From: Nitrosarchaeum sp.
GTDB lineage: Archaea > Thermoproteota > Nitrososphaeria > Nitrososphaerales > Nitrosopumilaceae
DNA length: 64,000 nt
Assembly: GCA_018334095.1 (NCBI GenBank)
Contig: JAGXTE010000058.1
Coordinates: 1 to 64,000, forward strand
Reading direction: 5' to 3'
The notes under the pieces were generated by a model, which worked only from the letters and a program-made list of their open reading frames with translations, had not been told where the DNA came from and did not search any database. The translations under genes were made by a program, and so were the position numbers. Position 1 is the stretch's first letter, and the number at the start of each line of letters is the position of its first letter. Positions 53,854 to 62,332 of this stretch are shown here, piece after piece.

Positions 53854-53981
53854 TAGCATTTACAGTGACAGCCACATTGACAACTATCAGAGATACAACG
53901 ATTTTGTTTACAATTTAGACAACGTTTACTTCGACCAGTTTTCATTCTTAATTCTTCAATTCTTCTTGCCTTATCACTCAT
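53853..53981 (-). CDS. 42-residue cysteine-rich, metallothionein-like microprotein
   Basis: ATG 53981. A basic N-terminal helix (DKARRIEELRMKTGRSKR) is followed by eight cysteines and one histidine in 22 residues: CLNCKQNRC, then CQCGCHCKC at the end. The spacing is that of a metal-thiolate cluster protein. Not a recognised family. Confidence 0.65.
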   Translation of the reverse strand: MSDKARRIEELRMKTGRSKRCLNCKQNRCISDSCQCGCHCKC

Positions 53982-54064
53982 GAAAAGTAACATATCACGT
54001 ATTCAAAAAGTCTTTAGATTTGTAGTTACAAGTCCTAAAATAGCAGCAAATTATAAAAAAAGTA

Positions 54065-54430
54065 TTGCCAGAGAATAAAAGACCATTTAAGAGATTTGGA
54101 GATAGAACGTCTAGGCCAAAAACCCAAACAGATGAGGATAAAATTAGAGAGTTTGTTTTACGAAACTCAAAAAATGGATATTATACCAAAGTTTCAACAC
54201 TCTCTTACAAATTTGAAATACCCATTGAAAAAGCATGGGAAATAGTGGGAGGACTTTTGATAGATGGATCATTAGAATCAGTGCATGATGAATTTACCGG
54301 AGAAATGAAACTCTGTGAAGCCGGAAAAACATACCTAATAATGAATTTAGAACAGCAAAGGAAAAAACAGAAATCCCAAGAATTCAAAAGAATCAAAACT
54401 CAAAAATCAAAAAAGAATAGAGATATTTAG
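54065..54430 (+). CDS. Basic wHTH-like protein
   Basis: 121 residues from TTG 54065. A disordered basic N terminus, then a winged-helix-like core (YYTKVSTLSYKFEIPIEKAWEI with GGLLIDGSLESV) and a long Lys/Arg-rich tail. Probably DNA- or RNA-binding. Confidence 0.7.
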   Translation: MPENKRPFKRFGDRTSRPKTQTDEDKIREFVLRNSKNGYYTKVSTLSYKFEIPIEKAWEIVGGLLIDGSLESVHDEFTGEMKLCEAGKTYLIMNLEQQRKKQKSQEFKRIKTQKSKKNRDI

Positions 54431-54529
54431 ATAAATCAGGCGTGAATTTTAAAAAATCATTCTAGATAACTTTTAATTTTTATATAATTTAATGCAGATT
54501 ATGGAAATTGAGGATAACCTTCCAGCTCA

Positions 54530-54937
54530 GTGCCACCCAATCACCAAACCAAAAAAGAAGATAGAGATAGACTAGTTAAAGTCATGATAAAACTAAACAA
54601 ACTAGATAAAATAGAGATTGATAAAATTTTGTATTCAATTGAGGGAAAATTAGATGAAAAATTGATCAGATTAACATCAGATTTAATTTTTAAAACAAAC
54701 TGGGCAAACATTAATGCAACTAATCTGTACAAAAACAACATTAAAGAAATTCCAGATAAATCACTAGATGCGTTCACATTAGGAAGTCACCTAGGACAAA
54801 TATATCAAATATCGTTAGAATTAGCTAAAAAACTAGAATTAACGTTATCACATAATCAAAAAAATATTTTAAGAGAATTTATTTTTTTCCTAGTTTTACT
54901 ACGTTACAAAAACCAAAAAACACAGAATATGTCATAA
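54530..54937 (+). CDS. Helical hypothetical protein with uncertain N terminus
   Basis: 135 residues from GTG 54530, all-helical. A TATA box (TTATATAA, 54479-54486) suggests that transcription starts near 54505, and an ATG at 54501 reads MEIEDNLPAQ in another frame up to the GTG. Either the GTG is the true start or one base has been lost near 54529. No family recognised. Confidence 0.6.
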   Translation: MPPNHQTKKEDRDRLVKVMIKLNKLDKIEIDKILYSIEGKLDEKLIRLTSDLIFKTNWANINATNLYKNNIKEIPDKSLDAFTLGSHLGQIYQISLELAKKLELTLSHNQKNILREFIFFLVLLRYKNQKTQNMS

Positions 54938-54972
54938 CAAACCTTAATTTTCTATAGATATACAAAAAAACA

Positions 54973-55122
54973 ATGATACAATGCAAGATCTGCGGAACGC
55001 CATTAGGAAAAGAACCTTCAACTCAACAATTAGATGAACATTGGAAAAAACAACATGAATGGCATTGGAAAATCAATCAAGATAAAACTCCAGAAGAAGC
55101 ACTTTTAAAGAAAAAACAATAG
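54973..55122 (+). CDS. 49-residue C2H2-like zinc microprotein
   Basis: ATG 54973. CKICGTP at residues 4-10, then LDEHWKKQHEWHW gives C-x2-C-x15-H-x4-H, a loose C2H2 finger. Lys-rich end. Third C2H2-type microgene of the window. Confidence 0.65.
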   Translation: MIQCKICGTPLGKEPSTQQLDEHWKKQHEWHWKINQDKTPEEALLKKKQ

Positions 55123-55159
55123 TGCAAGCGTCTTTATCATAGATAAAATATGGTAAATC

Positions 55160-55498
55160 ATGGAATTTATGATCACAATTTTCCATTTTCACAAAGGTAA
55201 TGACATTGATAATATAATTTTTGGTAAAAAGCAAAATGAGAATAAAGTTAATGAAGATATTAGAATTTTCCCATCTGGAGGATTAACAAAAAAAGGTGGA
55301 ATACAAGAAAAATATTTGAAAATAAATCTTAAAAACAATAATGATTTTAATTTAGAATTATTATCAGATTTTTTATCACATCGATTATCATCAATTGATG
55401 ATGCAGATAGTCTAAAAATTGGTAATACAAAAGTTGAATTAAAAAAAAATGAGATTAAAAAAGCATTAAAAGATTATTTGGATGAAATTTTGAGTTGA
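55160..55498 (+). CDS. Small hypothetical protein
   Basis: 112 residues from ATG 55160, mixed strands then helices (LLSDFLSHRLSSIDDADSLK). No motif recognised. Its stop codon touches the hairpin element at 55495-55554. Confidence 0.65.
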   Translation: MEFMITIFHFHKGNDIDNIIFGKKQNENKVNEDIRIFPSGGLTKKGGIQEKYLKINLKNNNDFNLELLSDFLSHRLSSIDDADSLKIGNTKVELKKNEIKKALKDYLDEILS

Positions 55499-55554
55499 CG
55501 TCTTGGAGTAGTAGTCGTTTATAGCATGCCTAGACCACTAAACGAAGGCGTCAA
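55495..55554. ncRNA. Candidate hairpin RNA B (TTGACG-type)
   Basis: TTGACGTCTT (55495-55504) pairs with AAGGCGTCAA (55545-55554) with one G-U, and CGTTTA (55516-55521) with TAAACG (55539-55544). The apex TAG/CTA closes a small loop. The G-U pair forms only in the plus-strand transcript, yet a TATA-like TTTTATATCC at 55571-55582 points to the minus strand. Ends match hairpin A at 50428. A 34-codon frame (55526-55630) overlaps it. Confidence 0.5.
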
Positions 55555-55767
55555 TATCATACAATGCGTGGGATATAAAACTAGGCACCATATGATTTTG
55601 AACATTTGTTTAGTTAAGGCTAAAAATTAAAACTAATGTTTAACAATCAAATCAAAAAATATCATTAGAAAAATAGGCTCCAATTTTTGTAAAAAAACTA
55701 TTTTTGAGCTTATTTATGTGAAAAAATTTACTTAGGGATAGTAATACAAATTTTGAATTATTTAGTG

Positions 55768-55998
55768 ATGACAACAATCGAGGCATACGATATGAAAATA
55801 CGAAAAAAAGTGACCATGAAAAATCCAAAACCATATCTGATGAAAAATGGAGCATGGGCATTAAAAGGAACTAGTTCTGCCACTGGGATTACATTGTTCA
55901 AAATTGTGGGTAAAAAACCTTCAGTGTCTCATTCAAAACTAGATTATCTGAAAAATATGTTTACTAGCAGAAAATGTGAATGCGATAAATTCTGCTAA
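55768..55998 (+). CDS. DUF5679-like protein lacking its zinc cysteines
   Basis: 76 residues from ATG 55768 (a TTG at 55753 adds five). KVTMKNPKPYLMKNGAWALKG matches the DUF5679 zinc-ribbon core, where a Cys pair normally precedes it and a second pair follows. Here the pair positions read AYDMKIR and GTSSATG, so all four ligands seem lost. Three cysteines occur instead at the C terminus (KCECDKFC). Confidence 0.6.
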   Translation: MTTIEAYDMKIRKKVTMKNPKPYLMKNGAWALKGTSSATGITLFKIVGKKPSVSHSKLDYLKNMFTSRKCECDKFC

Positions 55999-56100
55999 TA
56001 TTTTTTATATTTGAAAAATGTAGTTTAGATGTTTAAGTAAACTAGATTCAGTATTTTTAAAATAATTGTTTAAGATCTATAGATTCAAAAAACATCAAAT

Positions 56101-56634
56101 TTGCAATTCGAAAGTGTTAATTTGAGAATTGCTCACAAAAGAATAATGTCTTTAGATATAGAGTGGCATGGAAATTTTTATGGGATATCATGGGCATATG
56201 AAAAAGACCGCTTAGTGGTATCAATGGTTTTTGAAGATAAAAAAGAGGCCGTAGAAGTCTCCAAAGAGATTGAGGATTGGAGTGATAAATTTACTAGGTT
56301 AACAATCATAGAAAAGGAGAATGGGGAATACTCAATTTGTTGTTATCAAGATCCACAAATTTCAAAGAGTAAAAAGAACATCGGGTTATACCGTACAGGA
56401 ATGCCGCAAAGTGGAGGATATGAACAAGTAAAGCCAATGATTGAAGAAAAATCACCTCTGTTGCAAATTGCACACGCCGCAGATGTTAGAGATATGAACA
56501 CATATGAACAAATATCAAGACTTGTACCTATGAGAAAATACAGAATTATTTCAGAAAAAGACTTGAAAAGACAAGAATTTTTCTATGAAAAAATGGCAGA
56601 CAAATACAATCAAAAGGAACCAAATCATATTTAA
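56101..56634 (+). CDS. Hypothetical alpha/beta protein
   Basis: 177 residues from TTG 56101. Strand-rich N-terminal half (MSLDIEWHGNFYGISWAY, LVVSMVFEDKKEAVEV), helical C terminus. No export signal. Function unknown. Confidence 0.65.
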   Translation: MQFESVNLRIAHKRIMSLDIEWHGNFYGISWAYEKDRLVVSMVFEDKKEAVEVSKEIEDWSDKFTRLTIIEKENGEYSICCYQDPQISKSKKNIGLYRTGMPQSGGYEQVKPMIEEKSPLLQIAHAADVRDMNTYEQISRLVPMRKYRIISEKDLKRQEFFYEKMADKYNQKEPNHI

Positions 56635-56779
56635 AAACAATCAATTAAAAAAATCACATTCAACATCATATCTAATTAAAATTTGTATTATAGAATGACC
56701 AATCCATTATAATCTAAAGAAATCACATAAATTCCTCACGATAATACTTTGTAGCCATTGTAGATGATTCTTGGGAATT

Positions 56780-56840
56780 ACTTGGTTAGACTTGACAAAA
56801 ATCAATCTGCAGATACGAGTTTAAGTTAATCTAACCAAGT
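56780..56840. ncRNA. Candidate 61-base hairpin RNA C
   Basis: ACTTGGTTAGA (56780-56790) and TCTAACCAAGT (56830-56840) are perfect 11-base complements. Inside them, CTTGA can pair with TTAAG, and the apex contains the palindrome ATCTGCAGAT. It occupies the 262-base gap 56635-56896, which has no other coding signal. Size is like hairpins A and B but the ends differ. Confidence 0.5.
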
Positions 56841-56896
56841 TTCAAATTTTAACATCATAACTAGGAATAAATTAAAACAAATTTAGGAAATATCAA

Positions 56897-57103
56897 TTGA
56901 AAATCACTGAACTTAGCCGTCCAAGTATTTTATCATCAATTGCAGGATTAGTTTTAACATTATTTGGTGCCACAGTATTGTTGAATCCTCAAGACAATAC
57001 TACAAACATGATTTTTTTGAGTATGTTTGGAATCGGATTATTTATTCTAGGTTTAAGTTGTTCATTGTTATATCAAATAAGAAAAGCAAAAATTAAACCA
57101 TAA
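56897..57103 (+). CDS. Two-helix membrane protein
   Basis: 68 residues from TTG 56897. Two hydrophobic helices (about 12-30 and 38-60) and a basic tail. No motif recognised. Confidence 0.65.
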   Translation: MKITELSRPSILSSIAGLVLTLFGATVLLNPQDNTTNMIFLSMFGIGLFILGLSCSLLYQIRKAKIKP

Positions 57104-57152
57104 ACAATTTTCAAAAACATAGTATTTTAAGACCAAAAAAAGTAGTGTATTG

Positions 57153-57503
57153 ATGGCAGAGCATAAGCTACAAGGATCAGGAGGATACGTCATAGCTGAA
57201 TTGACTGAAGAACAAGCCAAAAAAGCAGATTTAGGAGTTGGAAAATTATTTTTAGCACCCATAGGTAAACTTGAAGAACAAAAAATGTCAAAACATTATT
57301 GTAAAAACTGTGAAAAAGAATTTGAGAATCCACCAAAGATACATCTAGAAGAAAATACTAGTGAACAAGTTTCAGATAATTTGATTCTAGTAGAAAGAGG
57401 GCAATATACATGTCAACAATGCAGTGGCATTATTGGAGAGTACAGGGTATTTCAGAAGAAAGATGAATCAAGTGATGCGGGCAATGCCAGACCTAGTCAA
57501 TAA
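57153..57503 (+). CDS. Zinc-ribbon protein
   Basis: 116 residues from ATG 57153. N-terminal beta segment GGYVIAELTEEQAKKADLG, then CKNCEKEF and CQQCSGII as two CxxC pairs about 40 residues apart. Likely a structural zinc ribbon. A TTG at 57150 directly before is less likely as start. Confidence 0.75.
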   Translation: MAEHKLQGSGGYVIAELTEEQAKKADLGVGKLFLAPIGKLEEQKMSKHYCKNCEKEFENPPKIHLEENTSEQVSDNLILVERGQYTCQQCSGIIGEYRVFQKKDESSDAGNARPSQ

Positions 57504-57558
57504 AGTACATTGTCCAAAAACAATATCCTTAAGTTTAGAATCAAATAGGAAATTAACA

Positions 57559-57702
57559 ATGTCTAGTACATTATTTAAGATAAAATGTGAAAAAGGTCAC
57601 AAAGGAAATGCCTTGTTATGGGGTGAAGAAACGATTCAAAAGTACATTGAAAGTAAAAAATGCAATAGTTGTGGCTCCCCTATACATCACACATCTAAAT
57701 AA
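57559..57702 (+). CDS. 47-residue zinc microprotein
   Basis: ATG 57559. KCEKGHKGNALLWG and CNSCGSP provide C-x3-H and CxxC ligands. The frame is open further 5' (to 57424), but that part overlaps the preceding gene and reads as random sequence, so the short version is preferred. Confidence 0.65.
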   Translation: MSSTLFKIKCEKGHKGNALLWGEETIQKYIESKKCNSCGSPIHHTSK

Positions 57703-57764
57703 AATTTAGAGTAATTAGAAAAATTTTAAGAATTACTTAATAAGATATTTTTCATATACAATTC

Positions 57765-58412
57765 ATGGATTCAAAAGAAAATCGTGAAAAAATTTATCCA
57801 GTAGGATATGAGCCGTCTATCAAAAGTCAAAACGATGGCAATGTTAGAAATCAATTACTCTTTGAAATTTTAAAAACTTCACCGACTGAATTTATCAATA
57901 CAGATTTGTTTACGGTGATGTCAAAAAGACGCTCAACTAGAAAGTTTAGTGATAAAATTGTAGAAACTGTAAAAATTGATAAAATAATAGCTGCTGCAGA
58001 CACAGCGCCTACCGCTGGAAACTTTCAAGGATTTGAAATATTTTATGTTAAAAGTCCAACAAAAAAACAACAGTTAATTGAAGCATGCAATAATCAACCG
58101 TACGTAAATGCGCCTCTAGTTCTAGTTTTTTGTAAAAATCCTTCACGAGTTAAATTTGATTTTCCTGAAGAGATTCTCAAAAAATTTGCAATACAGGATG
58201 CGACATTAGCTGCTGCGTATTCACAGCTTGCAGCTCAAGCGTTAGGATTGAGTTCAATATGGATCGGAATGTTTGATGAACAAAAAGTAATGAAAGTCAT
58301 CAATACAAAATTGATCCCATCATCAGTATTATGCATCGGATATCCTAAACAAGATAAATTCCCAAAGCCACGAAGAAATCTCAAAGAATTAGTACATGTA
58401 GTATGGGAATAA
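57765..58412 (+). CDS. Nitroreductase-family flavoprotein
   Basis: 215 residues. SKRRSTRKFSDK is the FMN-phosphate-binding start, APTAGNFQGFEIFYV the second FMN segment, AAAYSQLAAQALGLSSIWIG the third, and GYPKQDKFPKPRR the end motif. An NAD(P)H-dependent FMN oxidoreductase; substrate unknown. A 40-residue N-terminal extension is present. Confidence 0.9.
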   Translation: MDSKENREKIYPVGYEPSIKSQNDGNVRNQLLFEILKTSPTEFINTDLFTVMSKRRSTRKFSDKIVETVKIDKIIAAADTAPTAGNFQGFEIFYVKSPTKKQQLIEACNNQPYVNAPLVLVFCKNPSRVKFDFPEEILKKFAIQDATLAAAYSQLAAQALGLSSIWIGMFDEQKVMKVINTKLIPSSVLCIGYPKQDKFPKPRRNLKELVHVVWE

Positions 58413-58449
58413 AAATATCAAAGCATTAATCACAAAAAACTAAGAAATT

Positions 58450-58650
58450 TTATTGTCGCATTTTATCTCTACATATACCGCAGAGATAGTTTTTCTTAAA
58501 ATTTGCAATCTCAATTTTAAATTCATCCGTATCAAAATAATTTTCTCCAGTCTTCATTCCTCCAGGCACTTTTTTATCACATTTTGAACATTTTAGATCA
58601 AGTTCAAATTTGATTTTCTTTTCATTCTTTCCAATTTTTCCAATAATCAT
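58450..58650 (-). CDS. Small zinc-ribbon protein
   Basis: 66 residues from ATG 58650. CSKCDKKVPGG and CGICRDKM supply two CxxC pairs. A longer frame to 58755 would overlap the divergent PAC2 gene; a TATA box (TATATAAAA) near 58670-58680 fits a leaderless start at 58650. Confidence 0.7.
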   Translation of the reverse strand: MIIGKIGKNEKKIKFELDLKCSKCDKKVPGGMKTGENYFDTDEFKIEIANFKKNYLCGICRDKMRQ

Positions 58651-58724
58651 ACATGATTCACATCGTTTGAATTTTTTATATAATATACAAATCTTAAGTT
58701 TTAAGTAAGTAAATTCTAGAAAAA

Positions 58725-59408
58725 ATGATGGAGTTTTCTCAAATTGAAGAGCCACAAATTGAAAAACCCATAATCATTGCTGCAATGCAAGATATGGGGA
58801 ATGTTGGAAGCATCGTAGTTAATTTCATCAACAATAGTTTAAAAACAAAAAAATTCAGAATTGCAAAAACGCCATATCCAACATATGTTGTAGATGAGGG
58901 AGGTCACATAAATTTACCAAATGAAAGTTGGGAATACAAGTATGCTGATGGATTAATTGTTTTTGGCGGAGGAACGGGTCAACCACAAGATACGCCTGAA
59001 CTGTATGCTTTGTGCCAAGATGTAATTGATATTTCAAAAAAATATTCTGCCAAATTTATTTACACACTTGGAGGATTTCACACAAACAGGATACTTGATA
59101 AAAACCCAAAAACATTTGTAACTTCAACATCAATTGAGATAACGAAGCAAATGCAAGGATTAGGAGTTTTAACAACACCCCAAAAGTCAATAATTACAGG
59201 ATTCAATGGATTGATCTTGGGATTTGCTAAACAAAACGGCATTCAAGGAATGGGGATGTATGGAGAATTAAATCAGCCTGAAATCCCACAATACAGAGCG
59301 GCAATTAGTATAATCAAAACACTAGAAAAGTTGACGTATAGGAAATTGGGAGATACAACTAGATTGGAATTACTAGCTCAAGACATTGAAAAAAGTTTTG
59401 AAAATTAA
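58725..59408 (+). CDS. PAC2-family proteasome-assembly chaperone
   Basis: 227 residues. IIAAMQDMGNVGSIVVNFI, LIVFGGGTGQPQD and YTLGGFHTNR are PAC2-type landmarks. In archaea such proteins are linked to 20S proteasome assembly, and some may act on other substrates. ATG 58725 or the next ATG 58728 may be used. Confidence 0.9.
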   Translation: MMEFSQIEEPQIEKPIIIAAMQDMGNVGSIVVNFINNSLKTKKFRIAKTPYPTYVVDEGGHINLPNESWEYKYADGLIVFGGGTGQPQDTPELYALCQDVIDISKKYSAKFIYTLGGFHTNRILDKNPKTFVTSTSIEITKQMQGLGVLTTPQKSIITGFNGLILGFAKQNGIQGMGMYGELNQPEIPQYRAAISIIKTLEKLTYRKLGDTTRLELLAQDIEKSFEN

Positions 59409-59474
59409 TTAAACCTAACCTCAAACTAACATTAAACCACATAATTTTATTATCACATCATAGCAAAAAAAATA

Positions 59475-60137
59475 TTGCAATATACGCACATCACGACATC
59501 AATACTTCAAGCATGTCAAACAGAAATAGATGGAATTAGATATTACAAAACACCTCAAGGATTGTTATATCCATCGATCACAACTGTATTATCAAAAACA
59601 TCAAATATGACAGGTCTTGATCAATGGAGAGAAAGAGTAGGAAATGATTTAGCAGATCAGATAATGAAAGATGCTCAAATTAATGGCACCATGACTCACA
59701 AGCTATGTGAGGACTATCTAAAAAATAAAAAGTCAGTTGGAGATTTTCTGGATATCCCAAAAAATCATTTTGAAAAATTAAAACCATATTTGCATAAAAT
59801 GAACAATATTCGTGGAATTGAACTTCCATTGTATAGCGATGAGCTCAGAATTGCAGGTACGTGTGATTGTATTGCAGAATATAATGGAAATCTATCAATT
59901 ATTGATTTTAAAACCAGCCGAAGTCGATTAATTGAACATTATGATAAAGTTCAAAAATATTTCATGCAAGCAACTGCATATTCTTTGATGTGGAAAGAAA
60001 GAACAGGAATTGAAATAGATCAAATTGTAATTATTGGATCTGAGGAAACAGGAGATATTGCAGAGTTTATAAAAATCCCATTTGATTTTAAGGACAAACT
60101 AATCGACACCATAGAAAAATTTTATAACTTATCATAA
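59475..60137 (+). CDS. PD-(D/E)XK-family nuclease
   Basis: 220 residues from TTG 59475. LSIIDFKTSRSR is the D-x-K strand, preceded by an acidic residue in AGTCDCIAEYNG, and FMQATAYSLMW is the Q-x3-Y motif of RecB-like nucleases. N-terminal YPSITTVLSKTS resembles phage-type exonucleases. It could act in DNA repair or be an old viral acquisition; no neighbouring phage genes are seen. Confidence 0.85.
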   Translation: MQYTHITTSILQACQTEIDGIRYYKTPQGLLYPSITTVLSKTSNMTGLDQWRERVGNDLADQIMKDAQINGTMTHKLCEDYLKNKKSVGDFLDIPKNHFEKLKPYLHKMNNIRGIELPLYSDELRIAGTCDCIAEYNGNLSIIDFKTSRSRLIEHYDKVQKYFMQATAYSLMWKERTGIEIDQIVIIGSEETGDIAEFIKIPFDFKDKLIDTIEKFYNLS

Positions 60138-60196
60138 ATTAGAAAAAAACATTCTAAACTAGGCTTAAAATAAACCCAATAAAGACAAGATAGAAA

Positions 60197-60547
60197 ATGA
60201 CAGATTTCATTCATGAACCATACAAAACAATCTTTGTTAGAGATTTGATAAAATTGAGTCTAGATGATCTTCTTAGCATGATGGCATCACTTGAGTCAGG
60301 TAGCGCATATTGGGTTGACGGGGTACTTTTTGCATGTTTTGCAATGACAGAGTCAGAAGAATTAGCAAAAAAAGAGATTCAAGGACAAACATACCTTGAC
60401 AAAGTCATATTTGCAAAATATGACAACTATACCAAGACAGCAAAATTATCAACTAACATGGAGATTAATGTATTAAATGTACAAAAGAGTCGTCTTTACA
60501 GAGATTTAATTTCATGGTTAAAAAAACAACCAATTTGGAACGAATAG
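60197..60547 (+). CDS. Hypothetical protein
   Basis: 116 residues, mixed alpha/beta: IFVRDLIKLSLDDLLSMMASL, then YWVDGVLFACFAMTE. No family recognised. Probably cytosolic. Confidence 0.7.
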   Translation: MTDFIHEPYKTIFVRDLIKLSLDDLLSMMASLESGSAYWVDGVLFACFAMTESEELAKKEIQGQTYLDKVIFAKYDNYTKTAKLSTNMEINVLNVQKSRLYRDLISWLKKQPIWNE

Positions 60548-60610
60548 AATATTATCAAAGATATGAATACATCAAATAAATATTTCAAGGTATTTTTAGA
60601 GTAACATAAA

Positions 60611-60826
60611 ATGAACAATGATGAATCAGAATTTTTCATAACAGAATTTCCAAAAGAAGGGTTTAGATTAATAGATCAGATCCAAGGAAGGGTACAGTTT
60701 GCAATTTTAGATCAAATCAAACTAATGAAAACATCAGGTATGGAAAGCAATGAAATTAAAAAAATAATTTTAGATAATGTTCAAAAAATTATAGAAAATT
60801 ATCAATTTGGAAAAAAATTAGAGTAA
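60611..60826 (+). CDS. Small helical hypothetical protein
   Basis: 71 residues, two helices after an acidic start. No motif recognised. Starts 63 bases after the previous gene and may be co-transcribed. Confidence 0.6.
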   Translation: MNNDESEFFITEFPKEGFRLIDQIQGRVQFAILDQIKLMKTSGMESNEIKKIILDNVQKIIENYQFGKKLE

Positions 60827-60919
60827 GTTTTAATTTCATACAAAATCAGGTTATAAAATAAACAAATGTAAAGAATTTCCACAATAGTGTTTTTAATTCA
60901 TTATGACACTAATAATATA

Positions 60920-61014
60920 GGTAGTAATCAAATAATACCAAACATCAATGGTATGTCAAAAAGAGTATTGATGCTCAGTTGTCAATGGATAACTGATTGG
61001 TTTTGATTACTATC
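60920..61014. ncRNA. Candidate 95-base branched RNA
   Basis: Outer stem GGTAGTAATCAAA (60920-60932) with TTTGATTACTATC (61002-61014), 13 pairs with one G-U. Inside: CAGTT (60976-60980) with AACTG (60991-60995), and either ATACC/GGTAT (60935-60954) or CATCAAT (60943-60949) with ATTGATG (60967-60973). Two alternative inner pairings could mean a switch. Lies just past the 3' end of the aldo/keto reductase gene; strand unknown. Confidence 0.5.
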
Positions 61015-61031
61015 TTATTTTTACCGTTTTA

Positions 61032-62027
61032 TTAGCGATATTCATCCCCACAGTCACCTATCAAATCAAAAAGATCATTGGATTTACTAGTTACAGAGCG
61101 TATCATGGTCGTATCTTCATTCTCAAGAACAATATCAAAAACTCGTCCATTATCTTGCCGGTGCTCAGAGAGACCAAGTCTTGAACCAATTATTACCCCT
61201 GCAACTCTAGGTTTATCTAAAATAAATTTTGTAGAAATATTTGCAATGCTTGAATCGTATTTTGTTGCTATTTTAGATAAAATTTGTAATAACTCTTGAA
61301 ATAAACCCCATCCACCCCATGCATCAATCATATTGTAATATTTTTGTAGGCTTGCAGTAGTCAAATCGGATCTATGAGGTTCTGGAGAATTTAGATATTT
61401 TTCAGATAAAAACCCGCCAAGCAAAGTACCATATGCAAGAATAGAGATATCGTGTTTTTTACAATATGGTGTCATTAATTTTTCAGGTCTTTGATCTAAA
61501 ATAGAATACTGTATTTGATTTGAAATTAATTTAAAACCGCGGTCAGTCATTATCTTGATTCGTTCTGTATCGAAATTTGTAAGACCAAGATGTTTGATCT
61601 TTCCCTCATGTTGTAATTTTGTTAAATTACTAAGAGTATCAAGATAACTAGAATCATTGTAATCCCACCAATGAAATTGGATCAAATCAATTGTCTCAGT
61701 GTTCATTTTTTTTAATGATTGATCAATATAATATTCTACAATTGATTTACTCATAGGTCCTGGGTTGGGAACAAATTTAGTCAATGCCTGTGATTGTTGC
61801 AAGTCTTTTGGCGGCAATTGTTTTCTAAATTCGCCAATAAATGATTCAGATGGTCCGTAAATATCAGCCAAATCCCAAGTGGTGAATCCATTCTTGTGAT
61901 ACTCAAGCATATCCAAAATTGCAGTTTTTGGATCAATATGTCCATGGCCACCAGATACTTGCCACATTCCATTTAAAATTCGACAAATAGACAGATCATC
62001 TGCTAGTTCAATTTTTGGAATTCTCAA
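61032..62027 (-). CDS. Aldo/keto reductase
   Basis: 331 residues. Catalytic tetrad candidates: Asp in FTTWDLADIYG with the Tyr of the same segment, Lys in ALTKFVP, and His in IQFHWWDYND. C-terminal VAGVIIGSRL is the NADPH phosphate-binding segment. A cytosolic NAD(P)H oxidoreductase; substrate unknown. The 305 bases upstream (62028-62332) show no gene or clear structure. Confidence 0.9.
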   Translation of the reverse strand: MRIPKIELADDLSICRILNGMWQVSGGHGHIDPKTAILDMLEYHKNGFTTWDLADIYGPSESFIGEFRKQLPPKDLQQSQALTKFVPNPGPMSKSIVEYYIDQSLKKMNTETIDLIQFHWWDYNDSSYLDTLSNLTKLQHEGKIKHLGLTNFDTERIKIMTDRGFKLISNQIQYSILDQRPEKLMTPYCKKHDISILAYGTLLGGFLSEKYLNSPEPHRSDLTTASLQKYYNMIDAWGGWGLFQELLQILSKIATKYDSSIANISTKFILDKPRVAGVIIGSRLGLSEHRQDNGRVFDIVLENEDTTMIRSVTSKSNDLFDLIGDCGDEYR

Positions 62028-62332
62028 TAAGACATATAGAATTTAACTTTATTTTATGAGTATGCAATAGACGTAGATATTAACAATCGGATATAGGCAA
62101 AATCAATTAATTTAAGAATTAGAATGATGTGATTTACAATATGGTTCACTTGCGGAACACTATTTACATCAAAAATTATTAATCATATACTAATTTAGGC
62201 TCAAAAATTACTCATTGTCTGTTGAACTAGATGAGACATGCAGATTTCTTAAATGTACATTGATTTAGATTCTGTAAAATCTTATGGTTTTTCATTTTAT
62301 TTTTCTCCCTGTAAAATGCAGGTACTTTTTCA

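Noticed and set aside
55526-55630. 34-codon frame starting MPRPLNEGVN
   Set aside because: It overlaps the hairpin element, has no promoter at the right distance and no recognised pattern; left as an alternative only.
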